64,000 nucleotides of DNA from Acidobacteriota bacterium (GCA_021792135.1 JAJYVF010000014.1:62001-126000); one strand, 5' to 3'. Positions 9,500 to 18,871 are shown, numbered from the stretch's first letter. Program-made: numbers and translations. The notes: generated by a model not told the origin, from the letters alone.

Positions 9500-10882
9500 G
9501 TGAAGACCAGCCTCTTCGACCTCTACAAGGTCGGTATCGGCCCCTCCAGTTCCCACACCATGGGTCCCATGCGTGCCGCGCGCCGCTTCGCCCTCGAACT
9601 CAGCGAGGCCGGTCTGATGCCTCAGGTTGCGTCGCTGCGCGTGGAACTCTACGGCTCGCTGGCTCTCACCGGCCAGGGACACGGTACCGACCGCGCCATC
9701 CTCCTCGGCCTCAGCGGCGAAGAGGCCGCGACCATCGATCCTGCCACCATCGCCCCGAAACTCGCCGGAATCCGCCGCTCCGGCTGTCTTGTTCTCCTCG
9801 GCTTCCACCCCATCCCGTTCCGCGAGCCGGATCACCTGCTCTTCCTGCGCGACCAGATGTTTCCTCCCGCTGCCCGGACCCGGCACCCCAACGGCGTCCG
9901 CTTCGGCGCTTTCGACGCCTCCGGCAATCTGCTCCTCGCCTGCACCTTCTTCTCCATTGGCGGCGGATTCATCATTGCCGACGGCGAGCAGGCTGCCCCC
10001 ACGCAAACCTCCGCCGACGCTCTGCCTTTCCCTTTTGCCAGTGCCGCCGACATGCTCCGCATGGCCGCCGGCTCGAGCCTCGCCATCTGGCAGCTCATGC
10101 TCGCCAATGAATGCGCCCTGCGCAGCGAGCAGGAGGTCCGCGCCGGCATCCTGCATATCTGGTCTGCCATGCAGGCCTGCATCGAGCGCGGCCTGGTCAC
10201 CGAAGGCATTCTCCCCGGCGGCCTCAGCGTACGCCGCCGCGCGCCGCACCTTGCTGCGCGCCTGCGGGCAAAGGGCTCCGTCGATCCCCTCGCACCGCTC
10301 GACTGGATCTCCGTCTACGCCATGGCGGTCAATGAAGAGAACGCCGCCGGCGGCCGCGTCGTCACCGCGCCCACCAACGGAGCCGCCGGAGTGATTCCCG
10401 CCGTCGCCCGGTATTACCGGGATTTCACCCCCGCCACAGACCAGGAAGGCATCTTCCGCTACTTCCTCACCTCCGCCGCCATCGGCGTGCTTTATAAGGA
10501 GAACGCCTCCATCAGCGGAGCCGAAGTCGGCTGCCAGGGTGAAGTCGGCGTCGCCTGCTCCATGGCTGCCGGCGGACTTGCCGCCGCCCTCGGCGGCTCC
10601 AACGGCCAGGTCGAACACGCCGCGGAAATCGCCATGGAGCACAACCTCGGCATGACCTGCGATCCCATCGGCGGCCTCGTCCAGATCCCCTGCATCGAGC
10701 GCAATGCCATGGGCGCGGTCAAGGCCGTTCAGGCCTGCCGCATCGCCATGAATGAAAGCGAAGGCCACAAAGTCTCCCTCGATCAGGTCATCCGCACCAT
10801 GTACCTCACCGGCCTCGACATGCAATCGAGATACAAGGAGACTTCCCTCGCCGGCCTGGCGCTGAACGTCATCGAATGCTGA
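9500..10882 (+). CDS. sdaA: L-serine ammonia-lyase (L-serine dehydratase), iron-sulfur type
   Basis: Deaminates L-serine to pyruvate with an oxygen-sensitive [4Fe-4S] cluster. The single-chain form is 460 aa. The N-terminal beta domain opens with [20 protein letters not shown]. The C-terminal alpha domain holds the cluster cysteines in [19 protein letters not shown] and [18 protein letters not shown]. The GTG start at 9500 gives the normal N-terminus. It stands alone, flanked by a divergent lipoprotein gene and a convergent methyltransferase gene. Confidence 0.96.
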   Translation: MKTSLFDLYKVGIGPSSSHTMGPMRAARRFALELSEAGLMPQVASLRVELYGSLALTGQGHGTDRAILLGLSGEEAATIDPATIAPKLAGIRRSGCLVLLGFHPIPFREPDHLLFLRDQMFPPAARTRHPNGVRFGAFDASGNLLLACTFFSIGGGFIIADGEQAAPTQTSADALPFPFASAADMLRMAAGSSLAIWQLMLANECALRSEQEVRAGILHIWSAMQACIERGLVTEGILPGGLSVRRRAPHLAARLRAKGSVDPLAPLDWISVYAMAVNEENAAGGRVVTAPTNGAAGVIPAVARYYRDFTPATDQEGIFRYFLTSAAIGVLYKENASISGAEVGCQGEVGVACSMAAGGLAAALGGSNGQVEHAAEIAMEHNLGMTCDPIGGLVQIPCIERNAMGAVKAVQACRIAMNESEGHKVSLDQVIRTMYLTGLDMQSRYKETSLAGLALNVIEC

Positions 10883-10945
10883 AGGGATTATCCTCGCCAC
10901 CAACTCCCGCTACGCAATTGCCGAAAATCCAGGAAGGGCATGAGG

Positions 10946-11785
10946 CTACGGCTCCTGAACGATCCTTCCCCAGCACACCACGCAGTCGTATCGCATCGTC
11001 ACCACGCCCTGGCGCGCGTTCTCCTCGAAGAGCCGCGCCAGCGCCGCCCTCATCTCCTCGAAGCGAGGATGCCCCGGCTGCGGTATATAGGAAGCCGAGA
11101 GCGTTCGTCCCTCCAGAGCCTCGCGCGTCAGCATCTGGCGATTCGCGAAAACGGCGCACTGCATCTGCGCCGGAGCGAAGAACTGCGCGAGACGCCTTCT
11201 CCCCACATGCTGTTCCTTCACGTGCAGGTAATCGATCCCGAATTCCCTCAGCAATTGCTCGTACCCGTCGTGAAACGCGTCTCCGCCGAGGTGCCTGTTG
11301 TTGTAGATCGCCGCGCACCATCCGCCCGGCTGCAGTTCCTGGGATCCCCCGGGGCGAAGAATCCGCGCAAACTCCATCCGCGCCCGCTTCAGATCGAACC
11401 AGTGCATCGCCTGCGCCACGGTAATCAGGTCGACGGATCCGTCAGGCAGCCCTGGCGCCTCGGCGGTGCCCTCAACGCACCGCAGCTTCGGATACTCCCG
11501 CGCGAGCTCCGCGCACGCCGCGCGCATCTCCGCATTCGGCTCCACGGCAATCACCGGAAAGCCGGCCTGAAGAAAGATCGCCGACAGCAATCCAGTCCCC
11601 GCGGCAATATCCGCAACGACGGCGTCGCTGCTCAGCCCGCACTCGCTTCGCAGCCGATCGACAATCTCCACCGGATATCCCGGCCGAAACTGCCGGTAAC
11701 TTTCCACCCGTCCACTGAACCGTTCCGCTGGATTCTTCAGCACTTCCGGCACCTGCAATGGAAAGTCCGCCCGGCGATGGCGCAC
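10946..11785 (-). CDS. Class I SAM-dependent methyltransferase
   Basis: About 279 aa, with the SAM-binding motif I VVADIAAGTGLLSAIFLQAG, then VIAVEPNAEMRAACAELA (motif II acidic residue) and VDLITVAQAMHWFD. The conserved part begins NPAERFSGRVESYRQFRPGY. I placed the start at GTG 11785 because AAGGA lies just upstream, 12 nt after the stop of the MarC gene; GTG 11752 is an alternative. The methylated substrate is unknown. It is the second gene of a two-gene unit with marC. Confidence 0.82.
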   Translation of the reverse strand: MRHRRADFPLQVPEVLKNPAERFSGRVESYRQFRPGYPVEIVDRLRSECGLSSDAVVADIAAGTGLLSAIFLQAGFPVIAVEPNAEMRAACAELAREYPKLRCVEGTAEAPGLPDGSVDLITVAQAMHWFDLKRARMEFARILRPGGSQELQPGGWCAAIYNNRHLGGDAFHDGYEQLLREFGIDYLHVKEQHVGRRRLAQFFAPAQMQCAVFANRQMLTREALEGRTLSASYIPQPGHPRFEEMRAALARLFEENARQGVVTMRYDCVVCWGRIVQEP

Positions 11786-11796
11786 TCTTCCTTGCT

Positions 11797-12456
11797 CTAT
11801 CTCTTCAGCACTGTCAGCAGCATCGCCTGCACGCCATTCCAGGTGATCTGCACGCCAATACACAGCAGTACGAATGCCATCACCCTCAGAATCCCGTGCG
11901 CGGTCTGCGGAGAAACCTTCGCTGCGATGGCAGGGGCGTAGCGATAACAGAAGTACACGCAGACGCTCAGCAGCACCACCGCCAGCACGATCCCCGCGTG
12001 CGCGGCAATGTCCGGCAGTAACTTCCCCCGTGAAGCGTGCGCGCTCAGCGTCACCATCACCACGACGCAGCCCGGCCCTGCTGTCAGTGGAAATGTGAAG
12101 GGATAGAAAACCTTCTGCTCCAGCGATCCCAGCGGAGCTTTCACTTCCGACTGCCCCCTGGCCTCCTCGTCTCTTTCGTTCAGCAGCGTCCAGCCCATCG
12201 CCGCGAGCACCAGCCCTCCGGAGACCTGCATCACCGGCAGCGAGATGCCGAAAAAGCGGAGCATCGCCGCCCCCGCCAGTTCAACCGCCACCAGGAACAA
12301 TGTGGTGCTGATGGCAATCCTGCGCGCCAGCGTGCGATAAACGGCGGGTGGCGCCGGGCCAACCAGTCCGAGAAAAACCAGCGAGGAGCCCAGCGGATTG
12401 ACCAGCGGCAGCAGCGCCGTAAAAGAAAGGCCGAAGAAATTTGCCAGTTCGCCCAC
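11797..12456 (-). CDS. MarC family integral membrane protein (UPF0056)
   Basis: A 219-aa inner-membrane protein with about six hydrophobic segments. The opening FFGLSFTALLPLVNPLGSSL and the YPFTFPLTAGPG loop are hallmarks of the MarC/UPF0056 family. The family's biochemical role is not established, and an early link to antibiotic resistance was withdrawn. It is co-oriented with and 11 nt from the methyltransferase gene. The thiolase gene lies upstream on the same strand, so the three may share transcription. Confidence 0.88.
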   Translation of the reverse strand: MGELANFFGLSFTALLPLVNPLGSSLVFLGLVGPAPPAVYRTLARRIAISTTLFLVAVELAGAAMLRFFGISLPVMQVSGGLVLAAMGWTLLNERDEEARGQSEVKAPLGSLEQKVFYPFTFPLTAGPGCVVVMVTLSAHASRGKLLPDIAAHAGIVLAVVLLSVCVYFCYRYAPAIAAKVSPQTAHGILRVMAFVLLCIGVQITWNGVQAMLLTVLKR

Positions 12457-12522
12457 GGCGATCAGAATAGCAGTCCGCCGATTCGCTGATTCCCGGACTA
12501 TTCCCAGCCCGGCGGCCGCCTG

Positions 12523-13713
12523 TCACCCCACAGCTTCCACTGCCATCGCCACCGAATTCCCTCCGCCCAGGCACAGCGCCACGATACCCCGCCGCGCCTG
12601 GCGCTGCATCATTGCATGCAGCAGCGTCACCAGCACCCGCGCGCCGCTCGCTCCAATCGGATGGCCAATCGCCACCGAGCCCCCGTTCACGTTCACCTTC
12701 TCCAGAGGGATGCCCAGCTCGCGCGTCACCGCGATCGCCTGTACCGCAAAAGCCTCGTTCAGCTCGAAGAGATCGACTTCGCCCACCGACCATCCGGCTC
12801 GCGCCATCACCTTGCGCACCCCCTTCACCGGCGCCATCATCACCCACTTCGGATCGATCCCGCTCGTTGCCTGCGCCACGATGCGCGCCATCGGCTTCAG
12901 GCCGAGTTCCTTCGCCTTCGCTGCCGCCATCACCACCACCGCGGCCGCCGCGTCGTTCACTCCCGGAGCATTTCCCGCCGTCACGGTCCCGTCTTTTTTG
13001 AATGCCGGCTTCAGCGCGCGCAGCGCTTCGAGGCTCGCATCCCCGCGCACCGACTCATCGCGTTCGAACAGAGTCGCTGCCTGGCCCTTCTTCTTTGCCG
13101 GAATCTCCACCGGCACCATCTCCTCCGCGAAGCGCCCCTCGCGCCACGCCGCGGCAGCTCTGCGGTGCGACTCCAGCGCGAAAGCATCCTGCTCCTCCCG
13201 CGTGATCCCGTATTTCTCCGCCACCAGCTCCGCCGTCTGTCCCATGTGGAAGTCGTTGTACATATCCCACAGCCCGTCGTGCACCATCGAATCGACGATC
13301 TGCCCGTTCCCCATGCGGTAGCCGCTGCGCGCCTGCGGCAGCAGATAGGGCGCGTTGGTCATCGACTCCATGCCGCCGGCCACCACGATCTCCGCGTCGC
13401 CGGTCCGGATCGACTGCGCCGCCAGCGCCACGGCCCGCAGTCCCGATCCGCACACCATGTTCACCGTCACCGCGCTCACCTCCGGCGGCAATCCGCCGTA
13501 GAGCGCCGCCTGCCGTGCGGGGTTCTGCCCCAGTCCCGCCGACACCACATTGCCCAGGATGCATTCATCCACCTGCTCCGGCTGTAACTGCGCGCGCTTC
13601 ACCACCTCGCGCACGGCCACCGCGCCCAGCTTCGTGGCGGAAAGATCGGAGAGCGCCCCCTGGAATTTCCCTACCGGCGTCCGCGCGCCGGAAACAACCA
13701 CCGTCTCATTCAT
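12523..13713 (-). CDS. atoB: Acetyl-CoA C-acetyltransferase (thiolase)
   Basis: Condenses two acetyl-CoA to acetoacetyl-CoA, or cleaves 3-ketoacyl-CoA; thiolase of 396 aa. The acylated nucleophile is C88 in [12 protein letters not shown]. The other catalytic residues are in [24 protein letters not shown] and the C-terminal [19 protein letters not shown] sits 7 nt before the ATG. Which direction it works in vivo is not shown by the sequence. The CoA-transferase subunit at 41.1 kb and the acyl-CoA dehydrogenase at 60.6 kb could belong to the same acyl-CoA chemistry but are not linked. Confidence 0.94.
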   Translation of the reverse strand: MNETVVVSGARTPVGKFQGALSDLSATKLGAVAVREVVKRAQLQPEQVDECILGNVVSAGLGQNPARQAALYGGLPPEVSAVTVNMVCGSGLRAVALAAQSIRTGDAEIVVAGGMESMTNAPYLLPQARSGYRMGNGQIVDSMVHDGLWDMYNDFHMGQTAELVAEKYGITREEQDAFALESHRRAAAAWREGRFAEEMVPVEIPAKKKGQAATLFERDESVRGDASLEALRALKPAFKKDGTVTAGNAPGVNDAAAAVVVMAAAKAKELGLKPMARIVAQATSGIDPKWVMMAPVKGVRKVMARAGWSVGEVDLFELNEAFAVQAIAVTRELGIPLEKVNVNGGSVAIGHPIGASGARVLVTLLHAMMQRQARRGIVALCLGGGNSVAMAVEAVG

Positions 13714-13868
13714 ATGTATTTCCTCTTTCGATGCGCCCCTGCCCGCTCGTGCTCTGTCGCTGCCCGCATCCGAAGTTGAAGAACGGATTCCCGAACTCGA
13801 TCCCGGAGATGGCACACTGGTCAGAACACGCAGCAACCGACAGGAAGATACCAGAGAGCAAGGTCCCG

Positions 13869-14609
13869 ATGCACGATCCATCGCCTCCATCCATCGCGGC
13901 GCCGCGCAGCCGTTTCGCATCCACCGTCGCTCCGTGGTGGCATGCGGGGCTGCTGATCCTGCTGCTCGTCGGCGTCTCTGCGCTCAGTACTCGCCAGGCG
14001 CATCGCCAGGGAATGAGCGCCCACCACGCCGAGCGCTACCTCGTCGGCATGGCCTTTGAGTGGGTCATGCTGCTGCTCGTCTGGTGGGGTCTGCGCATGC
14101 GCCGCGTCTCGCTCGCGGAGATCATCGGCTTTCGCCGCGGCCCGCGCGCCTTCGCTGAAGATCTCGCCGCCGCGGCGATCTTCTGGATCATGGCCATGAT
14201 CGTCCTTGCAGCCATCGGCATTCTGCTGAAGCTTCTGCATTTCTCTGCACCCCAGAGAACGCTGGCCGCGCTCGCCCCCGGCACGCCGCTCGAGATGCTG
14301 CTCTGGATCGCGCTCAGCCTCTCCGCGGGCTTCTGCGAGGAGACTCTCTTCCGCGGCTACTTCTTCCGTCAGTTCGCATCCGCCGGTCATCGCATCTGGA
14401 TCGGCGTCGTCATCTCTTCGCTGCTCTTCGGCATCGGTCACGGATACGAAGGCGCCGCCGGTATGATCGCCATCGCCGCATTCGGCGCGCTCTTCTGCGC
14501 GCTGGCCCTGGCCCGCAACAGCCTTCGCCCCGGCATGATCGCGCATGCCTGGCACGACATCTTCACCGGAGTCGCGCTCGCTCTCCTCCATCGGACTCAC
14601 CATTTGTGA
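13869..14609 (+). CDS. CPBP family intramembrane metalloprotease
   Basis: A 246-aa membrane protein with several transmembrane segments. The diagnostic glutamyl motif is [11 protein letters not shown] (EExxxR), followed by the [11 protein letters not shown] helix and IAHAWHDIF, which supply the His ligands of CAAX/ABI-type intramembrane proteases. The ATG at 13869 has AAGG 6 nt upstream. It is divergent from the thiolase gene. Substrates are unknown; some bacterial homologues process bacteriocin-like or prenylated peptides, and nothing here points to one. Confidence 0.86.
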   Translation: MHDPSPPSIAAPRSRFASTVAPWWHAGLLILLLVGVSALSTRQAHRQGMSAHHAERYLVGMAFEWVMLLLVWWGLRMRRVSLAEIIGFRRGPRAFAEDLAAAAIFWIMAMIVLAAIGILLKLLHFSAPQRTLAALAPGTPLEMLLWIALSLSAGFCEETLFRGYFFRQFASAGHRIWIGVVISSLLFGIGHGYEGAAGMIAIAAFGALFCALALARNSLRPGMIAHAWHDIFTGVALALLHRTHHL

Positions 14610-14682
14610 GTCCACGCGTCCGCTGATGTGACACGCGCGATTCCGAACGAGAAAAGTTGTAGCCAAAATTTCAATTTTTCTC

Positions 14683-14711
14683 TTGACACTCATTCGGCGG
14701 AACTCTATACA
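14683..14711 (+). promoter_or_regulatory. Consensus sigma-70 promoter of the Lys/Ala peptide gene
   Basis: TTGACA (14683-14688) is separated by exactly 17 bp from TATACA (14706-14711). The surroundings are unusually AT-rich for this genome. This is the best match to a housekeeping promoter in the window and points to strong expression starting near 14718. Confidence 0.85.
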
Positions 14712-14719
14712 TTCGTTAA

Positions 14720-14759
14720 CTGCAACATTTATGTTGCAGACTTCGATGTGAACATCGAA
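14720..14759 (+). promoter_or_regulatory. Tandem leader hairpins ahead of the Lys/Ala peptide gene
   Basis: Two perfect inverted repeats lie between promoter and ribosome binding site: CTGCAACAT/ATGTTGCAG with a 2-nt centre (14720-14739), and TTCGATGT/ACATCGAA with a 2-nt centre (14742-14759). In RNA they form two adjacent hairpins at the 5' end, which could stabilise the message or gate access to the AGGGAG at 14761. As DNA the first could also be an operator just downstream of the start site. Confidence 0.7.
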
Positions 14760-14776
14760 AAGGGAGAATAGAAAAA

Positions 14777-14845
14777 ATGGCAACCAAAAAGGCAGCTAAG
14801 AAACCGGCGAAGAAGGCAGCAAAGAAGACCGCGAAGAAAAAGTAA
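14777..14845 (+). CDS. 22-residue lysine/alanine-rich histone-tail-like peptide
   Basis: A tiny gene with every expected signal: consensus promoter, AGGGAG ending 10 nt before ATG, and a strong terminator 20 nt after TAA. The peptide has 11 Lys, 7 Ala, 2 Thr, 1 Pro and the initiator Met, arranged as repeated AAKK/PAKK units like the tails of eukaryotic histone H1 and bacterial H1-like proteins. At roughly +11 charge it would bind DNA, RNA or polyphosphate without needing a fold. Bacterial H1-like proteins are normally much longer, so this is a tail without a body. Function is inference; expression is strongly suggested by the flanking signals. Confidence 0.75.
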   Translation: MATKKAAKKPAKKAAKKTAKKK

Positions 14846-14865
14846 GCCATCCACGGCAACACCAC

Positions 14866-14898
14866 GGGGGGACGCGACGAGCGTCCCCCCGCTGCTTT
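14866..14898 (+). terminator. Rho-independent terminator of the Lys/Ala peptide gene
   Basis: A perfect 10-bp stem, GGGGGGACGC/GCGTCCCCCC, with a 5-nt loop (14866-14890) is followed by GCTGCTTTT. It lies 20 nt after the stop codon of the 22-aa gene, so the transcript would be about 180 nt long. Confidence 0.85.
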
Positions 14899-15010
14899 TG
14901 GCCGCTGTTTTCGCGCCTTCGAACCTATGTTGCCGCCATTCCCCTGCTCGGTTCCTTCCTGGCCGGATCTTTCCTGACCGCTTCTCCCCGATCGCTGTAC
15001 CCTGTTAGCT

Positions 15011-15742
15011 GTGACACGCCGCCGCTGGATCGCCGATACCTGGGATGAAGCCACGGCCTCGATTGCCGGCAATCAGGCGGCACATCTCATCCGCGTGCTG
15101 CGCGCGCAGCCGGGAATGGAGTTCGATATCGTCGCCGGTGGGCGCGTCTGGCACAGCGTCCTCGCCGGCATCTCGGGCGACGAGGTCCGCTTCAATCTCA
15201 TCGCTGAAGTCGAAGCCGAACCCGCGCTGCCCGTCACGCTGCTTCTCTCCGTCTTCAAATTTGATCGTATGGAATGGGCGATCGAGAAAGTTACCGAGCT
15301 GGGAGCCGACTGCGTCGTGCCCATCCTCGCCCGCCGCAGCGACAAGCATCTGGTTCAGGCCGCGGCCGCGCGCACGGAGCGCTGGCGTCGCCTCGCACGC
15401 GAAGCCTCAAAGCAGTCCCGCCGCTCCGATGTTCTGCGCGTCGAGGATCCGGAGCAGCTCAGGACTGCGATCCGGCGCAGCGAAAATGCTCTTCGCCTCG
15501 TCCTTGCCGAGCAGGAGCGTTCCACGACTCTGCACCGCGCCCTCACCGAGGCGCTGGCTGCGGCCGGCGACGAGGTGCCGCCCATCCTGCTCGCGGTGGG
15601 ACCCGAAGGCGGCTGGACGGCCGAAGAAGAAGGTCTGTTCGACGCGGAGAACTGGAAGCCGGTCAGCCTTGGCCCGCGCATCCTGCGCGCGGAAACCGCC
15701 GCCATCACCGCGCTGGCTGTAGCCGCGGCTCTGCTCGAATAA
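15011..15742 (+). CDS. rsmE: 16S rRNA (uracil(1498)-N(3))-methyltransferase
   Basis: A SPOUT-class methyltransferase that methylates U1498 of 16S rRNA in the 30S subunit. It is 243 aa. An N-terminal PUA-like domain (HLIRVLRAQPGMEFDI) is followed by the knotted domain with KFDRMEWAIEKVTELG, LAVGPEGGWTAEEEGLF and the C-terminal LGPRILRAETAAI, all characteristic of RsmE. GTG start at 15011. It converges with dnaJ, 81 bp away. Confidence 0.95.
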   Translation: MTRRRWIADTWDEATASIAGNQAAHLIRVLRAQPGMEFDIVAGGRVWHSVLAGISGDEVRFNLIAEVEAEPALPVTLLLSVFKFDRMEWAIEKVTELGADCVVPILARRSDKHLVQAAAARTERWRRLAREASKQSRRSDVLRVEDPEQLRTAIRRSENALRLVLAEQERSTTLHRALTEALAAAGDEVPPILLAVGPEGGWTAEEEGLFDAENWKPVSLGPRILRAETAAITALAVAAALLE

Positions 15743-15823
15743 CTCTGCAGCGCAAGCCGGCTTCTTCTGACTGCCGGTACTTTGGTTACCCGATGCTCAC
15801 CCTGACCAGGTTCTCCGCCGGTT

Positions 15824-16954
15824 TCAGGAGAACATCTCCTTGACCTTATCGAGCAGGCCCCGCGAAGTCGGCGTATTCTCCACCGTCACCGTCTCGCCCA
15901 GCTCGCGCAGCAGTTCCTTCTGCGCTTTGGTCAGCTTCGTCGGTGTCCGCACCACGACCTGCGCAATCAGATCGCCGCGCCCGTACTCGTTCAGGTGCGG
16001 CACGCCCCTGCCGCGGATGCGGAACTCCTGCCCGCTCTGCGTGCCCTCGGGAATCTTCAGCTTCACTTCGCCGTCGAGTGTTGCCACAGCGATCTCCGTG
16101 CCCAGCGCCGCCTGCGGAAACGAAATCGGAATCATGCAGTGCAGATCGTTTCCCTCGCGCTCAAAGAACTTGTGGTGCTTCACGCGCAGCACGATGTACA
16201 GATCGCCCGCCGGCCCGCCGAACCGTCCCGCGTCGCCCTCGCCCTGGTAGCGAATGCGCGTGCCGTCTTCCACGCCCGCCGGAATGTTCACCAGAAGCTC
16301 GTGCTCGTGCTCCACGCGCCCTTCGCCCCGGCAGTGCAGGCACGGATCGCTGATGACGGTCCCCGTCCCGCCGCACGCATTGCAGGTCCGCGCAATCGAG
16401 AAGAATCCCTGCTGGTACCGCACCTGCCCGCGGCCCGCGCAGTGCGGGCACGTCGAAGGCCCGCGCCCGGTCGCCGTTCCTGTCCCCCGGCAGTCCTTAC
16501 AGGCCTCCATCCGCTGCACGGTCACCTTCGTCTCTTTCCCGAAGACCGCTTCTTCAAACTCGATGGTCAGATCGTGGCGAACATCGCGGCCCTTCTGCAC
16601 GCGCGAAGCGCGCCGGTTCCCGCCCATGTTGAACATCTCGCCGAACAGATCGCCGAAGATGTCTCCGATGTCCTGCGCGCCGGCAAAGGGGCCGCCGTCA
16701 GACCCCGCTCCGCTGACACCCGCGTGTCCGTAGCGGTCGTAGGCCGCCCTCTTCTGCGGATCGCTCAGCACCTGATACGCCTCGCTGCACGCCTTGAAGC
16801 GCTCTTCCGCCTCCGCATTGCCGGGGTTGCGGTCCGGATGATGCTGTAACGCCATCTTGCGGTACGCCGCCTTCAGCTCCTGATCGGTGGCGCTGCGCGA
16901 TACACCCAGCACTTCGTAATAATCGGCTTTGGTCACGTTTCCCGTTCTGCTCAT
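15824..16954 (-). CDS. dnaJ: Chaperone protein DnaJ
   Basis: The Hsp40 co-chaperone that delivers substrates to DnaK and stimulates its ATPase. It is 376 aa. The J domain carries HPD at residues 39-41, a Gly/Phe-rich linker follows, and then four CxxCxGxG zinc repeats (CKDCRGTG, CPHCAGRG, CNACGGTG, CLHCRGEG). The C-terminal substrate domain is complete. The ATG overlaps the grpE stop (ATGA). Transcription order is hrcA-grpE-dnaJ; dnaK is not in the window. Confidence 0.98.
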   Translation of the reverse strand: MSRTGNVTKADYYEVLGVSRSATDQELKAAYRKMALQHHPDRNPGNAEAEERFKACSEAYQVLSDPQKRAAYDRYGHAGVSGAGSDGGPFAGAQDIGDIFGDLFGEMFNMGGNRRASRVQKGRDVRHDLTIEFEEAVFGKETKVTVQRMEACKDCRGTGTATGRGPSTCPHCAGRGQVRYQQGFFSIARTCNACGGTGTVISDPCLHCRGEGRVEHEHELLVNIPAGVEDGTRIRYQGEGDAGRFGGPAGDLYIVLRVKHHKFFEREGNDLHCMIPISFPQAALGTEIAVATLDGEVKLKIPEGTQSGQEFRIRGRGVPHLNEYGRGDLIAQVVVRTPTKLTKAQKELLRELGETVTVENTPTSRGLLDKVKEMFS

Positions 16955-17544
16955 GCTTCCTTTTGCTGTCCGTTCGAGGCGACGCGCACCAGAGCCGGCC
17001 GCAGCAGGCGCTCCCGAATCCTGTACCCGCGGCGCACTTCCTCGAATACCTGATGATCCGGCACGTCGCTGCGTTCCACCATCTCCAGCGCCTCGTGCAC
17101 CCGCGGATCGAAGATCGCGCCCACCGCTTCCACCGGCTGTACGTTCAGCGAGCGCAGCGCCTCTTCCATCTGCTTCACAATCAGCTCCACGCCCTGCCGC
17201 AGCTGCTCCGCGGAGCCCGTCGACTTCAGCGCCAGCTGAAAGTTATCCAGCACCGGCAGGAACTGCTCCACCGCATTCGCCACCGCGTAGTCGCGAAACT
17301 CCCCTCGCTCCTTTGCCTCGCGCTTGCGCGCGTTGTCGAACTCCGCCTGCAGCCGCGCCAGCCGTTCGAACAGCAGATCCCGCTCCGCTTTCAGACGATC
17401 GTATTCCTCCTGCGGAACCATCGCCGTCTCCACCGGAACCAGTGGCTCCTGGCTTTCCTCGTTTCCGTCCTTCGCCCCGCCATCGGGGCCGCTCTCCTGG
17501 GCCGCCTGGAGCTTCTCCTGGACGGAGTTGTTGTCCTTTGCCAT
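16951..17544 (-). CDS. grpE: Nucleotide exchange factor GrpE
   Basis: Releases ADP from DnaK to reset the chaperone cycle. It is 197 aa from ATG 17544; an in-frame ATG 12 nt upstream is also possible. An acidic N-terminus is followed by the long dimerisation helix (EEYDRLKAERDLLFERLARL) and the family block AVEQFLPVLDNFQLAL. The C-terminal beta-wing includes DPRVHEALEMVERSD and VRRGYRIRERLLRPALVRV. It overlaps dnaJ by 4 nt. It lies 186 bp downstream of hrcA; no CIRCE repeat (TTAGCACTC-N9-GAGTGCTAA) was seen there. Confidence 0.96.
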   Translation of the reverse strand: MAKDNNSVQEKLQAAQESGPDGGAKDGNEESQEPLVPVETAMVPQEEYDRLKAERDLLFERLARLQAEFDNARKREAKERGEFRDYAVANAVEQFLPVLDNFQLALKSTGSAEQLRQGVELIVKQMEEALRSLNVQPVEAVGAIFDPRVHEALEMVERSDVPDHQVFEEVRRGYRIRERLLRPALVRVASNGQQKEA

Positions 17545-17730
17545 GCTTCGCCTCATAACCTCAGCTCATTTCCCGCGCAATTTTGCGCAGCCTCGGGGAA
17601 TCACTTCTCTATGTTACGGTGTGCAGCCCCGCGCTTTCTCTTTTGGTCTCGCCTTTTGTGGATGCATCCGGCGCCGCCGCGGATCGAAGCCTTCCCTGCC
17701 GATCGGCGCACCCGCGTCAGGACGCCGCCT

Positions 17731-18792
17731 CTACTGCGGCGGTGAGAAAATCCGGCCGGAAAGCTGTGCGATATACGACACCGCGTTGATCGTCTCCTGG
17801 TACTGGATGCGCGTCCGCCCGATCACCGCGACCGTCCCCAGATTCTCCGCGCCCGCCCGCGCCGTCGTCCCGATCAGCACGAAATCCCGCAGGCCCGGAA
17901 TCGCGTCTTCGAGTCCCACCACAACACGCACCGTCCGCTGCCGCGCATCCACATAGGCATTCAGCAGTTCGATCAGCCGTTCCCTGGCTTCCAGCGCCTG
18001 CAGCATCGTGCGCAGCCGCTCGCGGTCGGTTTCGCCGGCCAGCAGATTCGCAACGCCTTCCATGAAAACCGCCGGTCCCGCATCGCTGTCTGCGTCCAGA
18101 GCGCCCTTCCGGTACAGTTCATCGAGCGAACGCATCAGCCGGTCGTATTCGCTGCGCTCCGCCTCCAGCCGCCGCGCCACCTCCGCACGAATCCGCTCGA
18201 TCGACCAGCCGTGAAAATGCTCGTTCAGGAAGCGTGCCGAAGTCTCCAGCTCCGCCAGGCTCAGATCGCGATCGAGCGCCAGCACCCGGTCCAGCACCGT
18301 CCCCGCTTTGGTAATCACCACCGCCAGCACCCGCCCCGCGCCCAGCCGCGAAAAGTGAATGTGCTCCAGCGCGTGGAACTCCTGCGCCGCAGCCACCGCC
18401 ACGCCCAGCCCGCTCGATATCAGCGCCAGCACATGCGAGGTCCGCTCCAGAAACTGCTGGCTCGACCCGGTCCCCGCAAAGGTCTCCTCGATCTGCTCCA
18501 GCCGCTTCGGAGCCAGGATGGCCACCCGCGGCCCATTCAGATGTTCGACATAAAACCGGAATGCCCGCGCCGTGGGAATCCGTCCCGCCGAAGTATGCGG
18601 CTGATCCAGCAGCCCAGCCTCGCCGAGCGCCGCCATCACGTTGCGAATGGTCGCCGGGCTCATCCCCTCTTTGTTGCCGAAGTGGCGCGCAAGCGCCTGG
18701 GACGCAACAGCTTCCCCGGTCGCGATATATGCTTCCACTATCGCCGTCAGCACCGCCCGCTCGCGGGGGCTGATCCGCAGGTCCGAACCCAT
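17731..18792 (-). CDS. hrcA: Heat-inducible transcription repressor HrcA
   Basis: Represses class I heat-shock genes by binding CIRCE operators and depends on chaperonin folding for activity. It is 353 aa from ATG 18792, with GGGA 4 nt upstream. The N-terminal winged helix shows SPRERAVLTAIVEAYIATGE and MSPATIRNVMAALGEAGLLD, followed by QPHTSAGRIPTARAFRFYV. The remainder has the GAF-like dimerisation core. A canonical CIRCE was not found near this gene; a 5-bp inverted repeat, CACCC/GGGTG, lies at 18809-18824 in the leader. Confidence 0.95.
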   Translation of the reverse strand: MGSDLRISPRERAVLTAIVEAYIATGEAVASQALARHFGNKEGMSPATIRNVMAALGEAGLLDQPHTSAGRIPTARAFRFYVEHLNGPRVAILAPKRLEQIEETFAGTGSSQQFLERTSHVLALISSGLGVAVAAAQEFHALEHIHFSRLGAGRVLAVVITKAGTVLDRVLALDRDLSLAELETSARFLNEHFHGWSIERIRAEVARRLEAERSEYDRLMRSLDELYRKGALDADSDAGPAVFMEGVANLLAGETDRERLRTMLQALEARERLIELLNAYVDARQRTVRVVVGLEDAIPGLRDFVLIGTTARAGAENLGTVAVIGRTRIQYQETINAVSYIAQLSGRIFSPPQ

Positions 18793-18842
18793 CAATCCCA
18801 CTCCCACCCACCCGGAAATGGGTGAAAACCCTTCCTCTATCG

Positions 18843-18871
18843 ATTGTAGGTTTGTAAAAATGGTGGGTCAA
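18843..18871 (-). promoter_or_regulatory. Probable sigma-70 promoter of hrcA
   Basis: On the minus strand TTGACC (18866-18871) is followed after exactly 17 bp by TACAAT (18843-18848). Transcription would start about 45 nt before the hrcA ATG. The -35 box overlaps the stop codon of the degraded DUF4357 gene. Confidence 0.72.

Noticed and set aside
17545-17730. CIRCE operator in the hrcA-grpE gap
   Set aside because: No TTAGCACTC or GAGTGCTAA half-site, even allowing a few mismatches by eye.
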